A DNA stretch of 47,416 nucleotides. Source: a bacterium (GTDB lineage Bacteria > Patescibacteriota > Patescibacteriia > JACPHY01). Under the pieces are notes generated by a model that saw only the letters and a program-made list of their open reading frames with translations, did no database searches and had not been told where the DNA came from. Numbering within the stretch: position 1 is the first letter of the stretch; each line of letters opens with the position of its first letter. The stretch is from NCBI GenBank assembly GCA_030647005.1, contig JAUSKG010000030.1, forward strand, positions 1 to 47,416, written 5' to 3'. Made by a program: the position numbers and the translations under genes. Of the stretch, positions 15,020-22,249 are shown piece by piece.

Positions 15020-15420
15020 TTACCAACCCATCACTCACTCCATCAACTGCTGATAGGGGGGGCGAGACGAATAAACCAAGTCAAAGTGTCGCTCAGACCA
15101 TGAGGACAAGTCAAACCGTAAAATTTGGTATTGGCATGCTCCTCTCTCTTGGTACTAGGGGTGCCTTTCCTCCCGCATCCTATTCAGAGGCATTGTTTCC
15201 CGGAGTACTTGTGGCTGTCACACTACTGCCAGTCTATTTACTATTCTTGATCGGTTTATTGCTAGTAATCGCAGCCATTCGACCATTGGAGGATAAAGTG
15301 AAAAGGAAGACGCGCCTGATCACCGGAGGCCTGTATATGCTGTTGTCTGGAGGCACCCCAATGTTTCTTCTGGCAGGCGCAGGATTCATGATCACTGGGT
15401 TGAAAACGAAGAAAGTATGA
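15016..15420 (+). CDS. Membrane protein with a Gly-rich TM module shared with element B
   Basis: 134 aa with a polar N-terminus and about three membrane segments. The C-terminal part (LLLVIAAIRPL, then RLITGGLYMLLSGG, then FLLAGAGFMITGLKTKK) closely parallels residues about 60-125 of the protein at 17386-18276 (ILLIISALRGL, LLITGGIFLALPF, FTGAGFLIAGM). The two elements therefore carry related membrane proteins. It is coupled by ATGA overlaps to both neighbours. Confidence 0.65.
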   Translation: MITNPSLTPSTADRGGETNKPSQSVAQTMRTSQTVKFGIGMLLSLGTRGAFPPASYSEALFPGVLVAVTLLPVYLLFLIGLLLVIAAIRPLEDKVKRKTRLITGGLYMLLSGGTPMFLLAGAGFMITGLKTKKV

Positions 15421-15497
15421 TTATCAACCCCTTCCTCAAAACGCGCCTGCTCATCGTAAGAATCATTGGAATTGTAGTCGCCCCCACTAATATATGA
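15417..15497 (+). CDS. 26-residue mini-ORF or gene remnant
   Basis: Reads MIINPFLKTRLLIVRIIGIV and ends VAPTNI. It has ATGA overlaps with both the gene before and the gene after. Its start resembles MITNPSL of the preceding gene. Either it is a tiny translated membrane peptide that couples its neighbours, or it is the 5' remnant of a frameshifted gene continuing at 15494. Confidence 0.4.
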   Translation: MIINPFLKTRLLIVRIIGIVVAPTNI

Positions 15498-15778
15498 GGA
15501 GGAATGAAGTCCTACGTACAGCATTTCTGATCGCCGGTATCGCTGGAGTAATCGAAATTGGTACTCAGTCAAGTCAATCAGAGGAATTGGGATTTGTCAG
15601 CATCGGTTTTTTGAGTATTCTTACTCCAATTCTTGGTGCTTCAACAGCGGCAGTAATAACAACTTTTTTTGGTACCATTTTTAGCTTCTCAATCCTCTGG
15701 TTGATATTGGCGTTAATTTATCACAGGAAGATCAAAACCCTAGAAAATGCCGCACCCTCCTCTGAGAGCAAGCCCTAA
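15494..15778 (+). CDS. Membrane protein, 94 aa
   Basis: Two to three hydrophobic segments (FLIAGIAGVIEIG; FVSIGFLSILTPILGASTAAVI; FSFSILWLILALIY) and a charged C-terminal tail. The start may be internal to an older, longer gene (see the 26-codon frame just upstream). No family recognised. Confidence 0.5.
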   Translation: MRRNEVLRTAFLIAGIAGVIEIGTQSSQSEELGFVSIGFLSILTPILGASTAAVITTFFGTIFSFSILWLILALIYHRKIKTLENAAPSSESKP

Positions 15779-15818
15779 TCGAATCCCTCATTTTATTTGT
15801 GTTATATCGTGAGGCATT

Positions 15819-15992
15819 ATGAATACCGCAAACATCAAAGGATTACTGTACAGCCTTCTCTTTGTCCTCGCAATTGGGATGGCTATTCAGGCTGCAATTT
15901 TGTACTTGGATGATGGATCAGTTGGTGAACCACCGGATCCATATGGGGACGCACGCATTGAAAATTGCGGCCCAGGCGGAACGTCGTGCTAA
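15819..15992 (+). CDS. Small secreted or membrane peptide, 57 aa
   Basis: Starts MNTANIKGLLYSLLFVLAIG with GTGAGG four to five bases upstream as a ribosome site. One hydrophobic helix (residues about 8-28) precedes a short acidic tail ending IENCGPGGTSC with two Cys. It is too short for most gene finders. A longer overlapping frame from 15862 is less likely because this one has the better ribosome site and a signal-like helix. Confidence 0.55.
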   Translation: MNTANIKGLLYSLLFVLAIGMAIQAAILYLDDGSVGEPPDPYGDARIENCGPGGTSC

Positions 15993-16023
15993 TGCTAACC
16001 CACAAACTAATGTCCCTCCTAAT

Positions 16024-16224
16024 ATGCAGCTTTTCCTCACTCTACTAGCAGCACTTGTCGCATTCGCCGTTCTTAAGGTGGTTTGGCGAAAGGTGATGGG
16101 GATTATTGGTCATACGCCGGCGACGCGGAGGGCGGCGCTTGAAGAGTTGATAGATTCTTTGAATGAGGAATCTTCCACCAAAGATGTTGGGGACGGCGGT
16201 TCAGAAGCAGAGGCACCGCGCTAG
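16024..16224 (+). CDS. Small single-pass membrane protein, 66 aa
   Basis: Starts MQLFLTLLAALVAFAVLKVV, one membrane helix, then a basic juxtamembrane part and an acidic tail (ALEELIDSLNEESSTKD). The frame is open upstream to 15862 but would overlap the 57-aa gene, so I prefer the ATG at 16024. Its last 12 codons lie inside the 128-bp attachment repeat, antisense to the sequence beyond the severed recombinase tail. Confidence 0.5.
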   Translation: MQLFLTLLAALVAFAVLKVVWRKVMGIIGHTPATRRAALEELIDSLNEESSTKDVGDGGSEAEAPR

Positions 16225-16316
16225 ATTGTCTAACCATTTCCGGCCCTCTGTAGTATCCTGAAATCAACAACCAATTCAGCCAATGAGTTTCTGACTTGTT
16301 CCACGAGCCCCTGCCA
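16189..16316. repeat. 128-bp attachment arm, copy 1 (with severed recombinase tail)
   Basis: Direct repeat of 18937-19064, equal in length with no gaps. By hand count there are about 18 mismatches, clustered in the middle. It ends in CCCCTGCCA (16308-16316). On the minus strand it encodes WQG-LVEQVRNSLAELVVDF then RILQRAGNG and a TAG (16230-16232), the original end of the serine recombinase. It also contains a small dyad, TAGA-TTG-TCTA. Confidence 0.88.
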
Positions 16317-16446
16317 AACAGCACCACACAACAGCAGCCACAAGCGCCCCGCCGCGAAATAAGCGAACCTGACACGGTTTCGGTTCGATCCAGCCGCTCG
16401 CGTCCGTGCTTCATGGTGGTGAGAACGCGTGAGGGTTGTACAACTT

Positions 16447-17376
16447 ATGTTTTGTAAAAATTGCGGACAAAAACTTAAAATCGGATCAAAAGTTCTGCAC
16501 AATGTGCGGACAGGAGTTCCTGCTTCGCAAAAGCAACCTACTGAAAATACGAAGGGTCAAGAATCTTGGGTAAACGGAAAAATTGCTAAAACCGCCGTCA
16601 TCGTTTTGGTTGTTGCTGTATTAGTTTGGGTATTAGTTTCGGGGATAGTAGCAGTAGCAACATTTGTAATGAACTCCTTTGTTGTTCATTTTAATAATGT
16701 AGGATGGGAATCATTTGATTCTGGAGACGCACAAAGTGCCATAAATCAGCTAAGAAGCGCCTCTGATTTAGCAGTTACAAACACAGACAAAGTAAACTCT
16801 CTAAAGAACCTCGCTTATGTATACGAGTCGGAGGGACTTTATGATGACGCCCACGATACTTACACAGAAGCACTTTCGCTAACAAGTGAAGGCTCTTTTG
16901 ACTACCACCTCATCTCCGGCGAAATAGCCCTACTGGAGGACAGGCCAAATACGGCACTCGTAAGCTACAACAATGCTTATGAAAAGAATCAGAATGACGT
17001 TCAAATCAATGGCGGGCTAGCGTTGTTCTACTTAGATATTGAGGATACACATCCGCAATATGTGGATTATCTAGAAGCTCTTTCATATGCAAAACGCGCT
17101 TACGAGTTCGACACAGAAAAATCTCAAGCATCAAAACAAACCTTGGCAATCGCATATTTTTACAACAACGACTACAATCAGGCAATCTCCTTACTTTCAA
17201 CATCCAATTTGACTCAACATCCTGACGCCGGTTTTTGGCTTGGCCTCGCTTATTTAAGCGATGGAGATGAAACCAATGGATGCTACTATCTTCAAAAATT
17301 TGCAAATGCGGCCGACTACAAATTAAACCCAAGTAATTTTGCAGAAGCCCCGTCTTGCTTTAAGGAATTGAGATGA
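16447..17376 (+). CDS. Zinc-ribbon/TPR membrane protein with scrambled second zinc knuckle
   Basis: 309 aa from the ATG giving MFCKNCGQKLKIGSK. The N-terminus is half a zinc ribbon (Cys3, Cys6). A membrane helix follows (residues about 50-75), then TPR-like helix pairs facing out (NVGWESFDSGDAQSAINQL, NLAYVYESEGLYDDAHDTY, YNNAYEKNQNDVQINGGLAL). In another frame, 16489-16520 reads KFCTMCGQEF, the expected second CxxC. One extra A in the A-run at 16488-16491 and one missing T near 16517 would explain the loss, so two compensating indels, or sequencing errors, are likely. Confidence 0.75.
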   Translation: MFCKNCGQKLKIGSKVLHNVRTGVPASQKQPTENTKGQESWVNGKIAKTAVIVLVVAVLVWVLVSGIVAVATFVMNSFVVHFNNVGWESFDSGDAQSAINQLRSASDLAVTNTDKVNSLKNLAYVYESEGLYDDAHDTYTEALSLTSEGSFDYHLISGEIALLEDRPNTALVSYNNAYEKNQNDVQINGGLALFYLDIEDTHPQYVDYLEALSYAKRAYEFDTEKSQASKQTLAIAYFYNNDYNQAISLLSTSNLTQHPDAGFWLGLAYLSDGDETNGCYYLQKFANAADYKLNPSNFAEAPSCFKELR

Positions 17377-17385
17377 TTCAAGTGG

Positions 17386-18276
17386 ATGGCCAATATGAAG
17401 CGCAAACAATCTAACAACGAACTAGATAGATGGACATTAAGTGTCGCTTGGCGCATCGTTAAATATCTTTTGGGACTTTCCTTTGCGATCAATGCTCCAA
17501 CATGGATGAACGAATTTTTGGAACAAGAAATATCTACAAGGAGTATTACGTTCGGATTTATTGCGGTCGCGCTAGCTCTCGTCGTTGGAATACTCCTCAT
17601 TATTTCCGCACTACGAGGTCTTGAAAGGGCAACATATCAAAAATTGCTACTCATTACTGGGGGAATATTTCTCGCACTGCCCTTTGCGCTCTCCCTGGCG
17701 TCGCCGCTATCGTTGTTCACCGGCGCGGGATTTTTAATAGCCGGCATGAGGTATATACCAAAACGAAAACCACAAATGAAGTTACCGGATGAGCATGTTC
17801 CCCCTATCGCACAAAACATGAATCCTCAAGAACAGAAGGCAAGCACAGAAGGCAAGCAGAATCTAAAAAAGCAGAGATCAAATACAATACGTCAACTTAG
17901 GCAAAGGTTTTGTCGAGGGGTGCGGGGCCCGGCATCTCGATTCATTCTGATTTCAGCAGCAATTTCTTTCGTTGTATTCGAAATATGGTGGATGCAAATT
18001 CGGCCCGCATCTATCAAGAAAGAATGTTCTTGGAAGGAAATGCATAACGATGCTGTTCACGAGATTACTCAGGCGCAGGCAGATAAAGAGAGGGAGGCAT
18101 GCTTAGAACGACTAGCGCGAGGGTTCAAAAGCCCCTTTAACGACGACATCAATCGAAGATTTGGCGAAGCTAAATGCAATAGCATTAGACCCCAACCATC
18201 TCAACCAGAAAAAACATGGTACGAACCGGCAGGAGATGTAGAATACAAACGTTGTCTCCATAACAACGGTTTGTAA
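17386..18276 (+). CDS. Membrane protein related to the element A protein at 15016
   Basis: 296 aa. Three membrane segments lie in the first 125 residues (FGFIAVALALVVGILLIISA; LLLITGGIFLALPFALSL; LFTGAGFLIAGM), matching the module at 15016-15420. A charged linker (130-175) follows, then one more helix (FILISAAISFVVFEIWWM, about 183-200). A Cys-containing tail completes it (KKECSWKEM, EACLERL, EAKCNSI, and YKRCLHNNGL at the end). Start ATG is 10 nt after the upstream stop, so it is co-transcribed. Function unknown. Confidence 0.65.
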   Translation: MANMKRKQSNNELDRWTLSVAWRIVKYLLGLSFAINAPTWMNEFLEQEISTRSITFGFIAVALALVVGILLIISALRGLERATYQKLLLITGGIFLALPFALSLASPLSLFTGAGFLIAGMRYIPKRKPQMKLPDEHVPPIAQNMNPQEQKASTEGKQNLKKQRSNTIRQLRQRFCRGVRGPASRFILISAAISFVVFEIWWMQIRPASIKKECSWKEMHNDAVHEITQAQADKEREACLERLARGFKSPFNDDINRRFGEAKCNSIRPQPSQPEKTWYEPAGDVEYKRCLHNNGL

Positions 18277-18433
18277 TTATTTTCACTGATCAAAACATTG
18301 CGCCGCCTCATTCGAGTACTCAATGTGAGATGTACCACCAAGAAAATCATGTCAATCCGATTTTGCCCTGTATACGTTGGTCAATCGTTGCGCCGTCGCG
18401 TATTCATCAAGAACATCAAACCTGACACCATCT

Positions 18434-18937
18434 ATGCCAAACACAAAAATTAAAAAAAGGAAATACGGCATCCCGTCTTTTCTTGAGGGAGTGATCTCGC
18501 AAGAAAAATATGAGAGATGGTTGCGGCGTAAAGCGGCGGCACATTTACGGCGCGACAGAAAGTACGGAAACCGAGTAATCTCTGGCGTGATATACAGAGT
18601 CGCGATTCATGAGGCCGTGAAAGAATCGAACGGCAAAGACGCCTACACTGGTGAGCGCCTTGATTGGAAGTCGCTGAGCGAATACTCCAATATAGAGTCA
18701 GCGAAGGGTCGGAGAAAATACAGAGCCCGATTCGCCCTCTTGCCGACGGTTGATCATGTTGATGATCGGTTGGCTTCCCCAAATTTTAGGATCTGTTCAT
18801 GGCGCACCAATGACGCGAAGGGCGATATGACCCTATCAGATTTTTTAAAATTGTGTCGCATGGTAATAGCACATCATGGGAAAAACCACCCAGTGCCACG
18901 AAAAGTGAGAGTGGCAGCACCGCAGGAAGGAGGGTAG
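18434..18937 (+). CDS. HNH-like endonuclease
   Basis: 167 aa from the ATG giving MPNTKIKKRKYGIPS. The C-terminal half shows an HNH-type beta-beta-alpha metal site: LPTVDHVDD (Asp107-His108), a central Asn117 in SPNFRICSW, and TNDAKGDM (Asn126-Asp127), preceded by DAYTGERLDW. The N-terminal half is basic and helical, suited to DNA binding. It should nick or cut DNA. It is the last gene of element B and its stop codon abuts the right 128-bp arm, a frequent spot for nucleases in mobile DNA. The intergenic region before it (18277-18433) shows nothing I can name. Confidence 0.65.
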   Translation: MPNTKIKKRKYGIPSFLEGVISQEKYERWLRRKAAAHLRRDRKYGNRVISGVIYRVAIHEAVKESNGKDAYTGERLDWKSLSEYSNIESAKGRRKYRARFALLPTVDHVDDRLASPNFRICSWRTNDAKGDMTLSDFLKLCRMVIAHHGKNHPVPRKVRVAAPQEGG

Positions 18938-19064
18938 GGGACGGCGGTTCAGAAGCAGGGGCACCATGCTAGATTTTCTAACCATTTCCGGCCCTCTGTA
19001 GTATCCCAGGATCAATAGTGAGCCCAGCAAGAGAGTTTCTGACTTGTTCCACGAGCCCCTGCCA
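18937..19064. repeat. 128-bp attachment arm, copy 2 (with severed recombinase tail)
   Basis: Right end of the accessory region. On the minus strand it encodes WQG-LVEQVRNSLAGLTIDP then GILQRAGNG and TAG (18978-18980), a second version of the recombinase tail. It ends in CCCCTGCCA (19056-19064). Beyond it the host sequence resumes with a short dyad (19077-19091, GTATTGG/CCAATAC) and the typA promoter. Confidence 0.88.
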
Positions 19065-19097
19065 TGTCAAAGCCCCGTATTGGACCAATACACATCC

Positions 19098-19126
19098 TTG
19101 ACACCACAAAAGAACCGGTGTACAGT
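19098..19126 (+). promoter_or_regulatory. typA promoter
   Basis: TTGACA (19098-19103), 17-bp spacer, TACAGT (19121-19126). It lies 33 bp beyond the right attachment core, so integration left the host promoter intact. Confidence 0.85.
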
Positions 19127-19171
19127 AGCAGCTCAGGCATGGGTGCCCCGTGAGGGTGCTTTTTCGTTCGT

Positions 19172-20971
19172 ATGGATTTTCGAAACATCGCCATCATCGC
19201 ACACGTTGACCACGGGAAGACCACCCTGGTGGACGCGATGCTCCAGCAGTCGGGTACGTTCTCGGAGCGCGAAGCGGCGCCGGAGCGGGTCATGGATTCC
19301 AACGCGCTCGAGAAGGAGCGCGGCATTACCATTTACGCGAAGAACACGTCCATCCACCTCGGCGATACGAAGGTGAACATCGTAGACACGCCCGGGCACG
19401 CGGACTTCGGCTCCGAGGTGGAGCGCGTGCTCCGCATGGTGGACTCCGTGCTCCTGCTCGTTGATGCATACGAGGGCCCGATGCCGCAGACGAAGTTCGT
19501 CCTGCGGAAGTCCCTCGCGCTCGGCCTCCGGCCCATCGTGGTCATCAACAAGATTGACAAGCCGAGCGCGCGGCCGGACGAGGTGCTCGACATGGTGTTT
19601 GATCTCTTCGTGGAGCTCGGTGCCACGAGCGAGCAGCTCGACTTCCCGTACATCTACACGATCGCGAAGGCAGGCATCGCGAAGCGCGATCCTCAGGATG
19701 CGAGCGAGAACCTCCAACCGCTCTTCGATCTCATCCTCACGAAGGTTGCGCCCGCGCTCTCGAACACCGACGTGCCGTTGCGCATGCAGCCGGCGAACCT
19801 CACGTACGATGATTTCGTCGGACGCATGGGCTCTGGTCGCATCTACGAGGGCGTCGCGCGCGTGGGGATGTCGGTGACGGTTATCAGTGCTGATGGATTG
19901 CGCAAGCAGCATAAGATCAGCAAGATCTTCACGACCGAGGGGTTGCGGAAAGTTGACGTTGCGGAGGCCGTCGCCGGTGACATTGTTATGATCGCGGGCA
20001 TCCCCACGATTAACGTGGGCGAGACGATTGCAGCGAACGCCAACGCAGAACCGCTGCCGGCAATCACCGTGGACGAGCCGACGCTCACGATGAACTTCCT
20101 CGTGAATAACTCGCCATTTTCAGGCCGCGAGGGCTCGAAGGTGACGTCGCGCCAGATTCGTGAGCGCCTCGAACGCGAGCTCGAGACGAACGTCGGGCTC
20201 CAGATTGATTTCCCGGAGTCCGCGGATTTCTTCACGGTGCGCGGTCGCGGCGAGATGCACCTCTCCATACTCGTGGAGATCATGCGCCGCGAGGGGTACG
20301 AGCTCCAGGTGAGCCGTCCGCAGGTCATTCTTCGCGAGGTGGACGGCGCAACGCACGAACCGTTCGAGCAGGTCATCGTGGATGTGCCGGACGCGCTCGC
20401 GGGCGTTGTTATTGAGTCGCTCAGCAAGCGAAAGGGCGACATGCTCGACCTCGTGAGCGAGAACGGATCAACGCGTCTCACGTTCCGCATTCCCACGCGC
20501 GGCCTCCTTGGCTACCGCATGGAGTTCCTCACGCAGACGAAGGGGAAGGGGACACTCTCGCACATCTTCGCGGAGTACGGAGCGCACCGCGGGCCGATCG
20601 GGCGGCGAACAACCGGCTCCATCATCTCCGGCTTCACGGGAACAACGAGGGCGTACGCGCTTGACCGAATCCAGGAGCGTGGCTCGTTGTTCATTGGTCC
20701 AGGCGAGGACGTCTACGAGGGGCAGGTCATCGGCATGAGCATGAAGGAGACGATGACGGTGAATCCGATCAAGGATAAGAACCTCACGAACATGCGCGCG
20801 AGCGGAACGGATGACGCGATTCTCCTCACGCCACCGATGGACATGAACCTCGAGCGCGCGCTCGAGTACATTGACGACGACGAGTACGTTGAGGTGACAC
20901 CAAAATCGGTGCGCATCCGCAAGCAGCACCTCACCGAGAACGCGCGTAAGCGGAACACACCGAAGGGCTGA
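19172..20971 (+). CDS. typA: Ribosome-associated GTPase TypA/BipA
   Basis: 599 aa, normal length. Translational GTPase related to EF-G that helps 50S assembly and stress or cold growth. GTP-binding motifs are seen in order: AHVDHGKTT (about 10-18), RGITI (50-54), [12 protein letters not shown] (72-83), NKIDK (126-130). EF-G-like domains follow, and the C-terminal BipA-specific part has [15 protein letters not shown] and [12 protein letters not shown] at the end. The start [16 protein letters not shown] is canonical. It is the first host gene after the inserted elements and has its own strong promoter. Confidence 0.98.
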   Translation: MDFRNIAIIAHVDHGKTTLVDAMLQQSGTFSEREAAPERVMDSNALEKERGITIYAKNTSIHLGDTKVNIVDTPGHADFGSEVERVLRMVDSVLLLVDAYEGPMPQTKFVLRKSLALGLRPIVVINKIDKPSARPDEVLDMVFDLFVELGATSEQLDFPYIYTIAKAGIAKRDPQDASENLQPLFDLILTKVAPALSNTDVPLRMQPANLTYDDFVGRMGSGRIYEGVARVGMSVTVISADGLRKQHKISKIFTTEGLRKVDVAEAVAGDIVMIAGIPTINVGETIAANANAEPLPAITVDEPTLTMNFLVNNSPFSGREGSKVTSRQIRERLERELETNVGLQIDFPESADFFTVRGRGEMHLSILVEIMRREGYELQVSRPQVILREVDGATHEPFEQVIVDVPDALAGVVIESLSKRKGDMLDLVSENGSTRLTFRIPTRGLLGYRMEFLTQTKGKGTLSHIFAEYGAHRGPIGRRTTGSIISGFTGTTRAYALDRIQERGSLFIGPGEDVYEGQVIGMSMKETMTVNPIKDKNLTNMRASGTDDAILLTPPMDMNLERALEYIDDDEYVEVTPKSVRIRKQHLTENARKRNTPKG

Positions 20972-21003
20972 CGCGCAGGAGTGCACAGGCGCAGGGGTGA
21001 TCG

Positions 21004-21012
21004 TGCTACACT
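21004..21012 (+). promoter_or_regulatory. Extended -10 promoter before the M23 peptidase
   Basis: TGCTACACT ends 11 nt before the ATG at 21024, leaving only a few bases of leader. Confidence 0.55.
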
Positions 21013-21023
21013 GGGTGCATCCT

Positions 21024-22226
21024 ATGATGCACCGTTCCGTCGTGATCAGCGTGGTCGTCTTCCTCAGCAGCGCTGGCGCGTTCCTTGCGCTCCGCGGTGA
21101 TGCGTCCGTACCGCAGGTGGATGTCGCCCCAAGTCCGCCGCCCGTTGTGGATGAGACGCTCGGGTGGGTGCGTGAGACCATCGGCGATGGCGATACGTTC
21201 GCGGTCGTCATGGAGCGCATCGGCGTACCCTACGCGGAGACGCTCGCGATCGTTGAGGCCGCGGAAGGCGTCTTTGACTTCACGACCGTGCGCCTCGGCC
21301 GCGTGATCCGGTACGAGCTTCGTGACGGGAGTTTGCAACGGCTCGCGTACGACGTCGACACCGAGGACATGGTCGTCGTCGAGCGGAGCAGCGAAGGCGG
21401 CTTCACTGCGACACGCATGCCCATCCCGTACGCCGTGGAACTCATTACTGCGCAGGGGACCATCAACGTCTCGCTCTACGAGGACGGTCTCGCGGCCGGC
21501 ATGTCCGATGTCGCAGTCCTCGCGCTCGCCACAGCGTTCGAGTGGACCGTGGACTTTGCCACGCAGGTCCAGCAGGGCGACACGTTTCGAGTGCTCTACG
21601 AGACGCGCACGCGGAACAGCGAGCCCGCCGGCATCGGGGATGTCCTCGCCGCGGAGTTCGTGAACGCGGGGAAGTCGTACACCGCGTACCTCTTCGACAA
21701 CGGCGACGGCGGTGTACAGTACTTTGACGCAGCGGGTGACTCACTCGCGCGGCAGTTGCTCCGCGCGCCGCTCTCCTACGGCCGCGTGACATCCGGGTTC
21801 ACGTACGCACGGTTCCATCCAACGCTCGGCACAACGACGCCACACCGCGCGATTGACTACGCTGCACCCTCCGGTACGCCGGTGCGCAGTGTGGGGAATG
21901 GCACGGTGAACGCCGCCGGGTGGAACGGCGGGTACGGGAACTTCATCTCCGTTCGGCATAGCAGCACGTACGAGACACACTACGCGCACCTCTCGGGCTA
22001 CGCACGCGGCATTCGGAACGGGGCGAAGGTGACGCAGGGTCAGACGATCGGCTTCGTCGGCTCCACGGGATTCTCCACCGGCCCGCACCTCCACTACGAA
22101 ATTGAAAAATCAGGAACGCTCATCAACCCACTCACGCTCGAGCTCCCGCCGGTAGAACCGGTGGCGGCAGACCGTCGCGCACTCTTTAACGCGCGACGCG
22201 ACGAGCTCCACGCCTTGCTCCCGTAG
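21024..22226 (+). CDS. Secreted M23 (LytM-type) peptidase
   Basis: 400 aa. An N-terminal signal or anchor (VVISVVVFLSSAGAFLAL) precedes an OapA/LysM-like helper region (IGDGDTFAVVMERIGVP, then SYTAYLFDN further on). The zinc peptidase domain occupies the last 130 residues: HRAIDYAAPSGTPVRSVGNG (first His and Asp ligands), ETHYAHLSGYARGI, and GPHLHYEI (HxH ligand). It cuts peptidoglycan cross-bridges outside the membrane during growth or division. I chose the ATG at 21024 because the longer frame starts upstream of the -10 box. Confidence 0.92.
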   Translation: MMHRSVVISVVVFLSSAGAFLALRGDASVPQVDVAPSPPPVVDETLGWVRETIGDGDTFAVVMERIGVPYAETLAIVEAAEGVFDFTTVRLGRVIRYELRDGSLQRLAYDVDTEDMVVVERSSEGGFTATRMPIPYAVELITAQGTINVSLYEDGLAAGMSDVAVLALATAFEWTVDFATQVQQGDTFRVLYETRTRNSEPAGIGDVLAAEFVNAGKSYTAYLFDNGDGGVQYFDAAGDSLARQLLRAPLSYGRVTSGFTYARFHPTLGTTTPHRAIDYAAPSGTPVRSVGNGTVNAAGWNGGYGNFISVRHSSTYETHYAHLSGYARGIRNGAKVTQGQTIGFVGSTGFSTGPHLHYEIEKSGTLINPLTLELPPVEPVAADRRALFNARRDELHALLP

Positions 22227-22249
22227 CATCGCGTCATGCTCACACATCT

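Larger units (their letters stand above)
4616..16316. mobile_element. Integrative element A at tRNA-Trp
   Basis: The element runs from just after the tRNA-Trp core to the end of the core copy at 16316 (11.7 kb). It contains a large serine recombinase at the left end, a primase-ATPase, a putative ssDNA-binding protein, small ATGA-coupled ORFs, a structured RNA and secreted or membrane cargo. No capsid, tail or conjugation genes are recognisable, so it looks like an integrative plasmid-like element. By eye, base composition is more AT-rich than the flanking host genes, especially from 11.4 kb on. The boundaries rest on the repeated core and on the split recombinase tail. Confidence 0.8.
16317..19064. 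mobile_element. Tandem element B (satellite or relict) at the same att site
   Basis: 2.75 kb between the core copies ending at 16316 and 19064, ending in the same 128-bp arm as element A. It carries three genes and no recombinase. Plausible origins are a satellite mobilised by A's recombinase, an older element that lost its recombinase, or part of A separated by an internal att duplication. It is AT-rich compared with the host by eye. A weak likeness (FAA before WQG) hints that its left end once encoded a recombinase C-terminus too. Confidence 0.65.

Noticed and set aside
15862-16023. 5' extension of the 66-aa membrane protein
   Set aside because: It overlaps the 57-aa gene, which has a ribosome site and a signal-like helix; the extension is not protein-like.
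16230-16502. Complete gene ending in WQGLVEQVRN on the minus strand
   Set aside because: The part before WQG has no recognisable domain. Only the tail after the core is recombinase-like, which is explained by integration.
4616-19064. Prophage
   Set aside because: No capsid, portal, terminase, tail or lysis genes are recognisable despite recombinase and primase.
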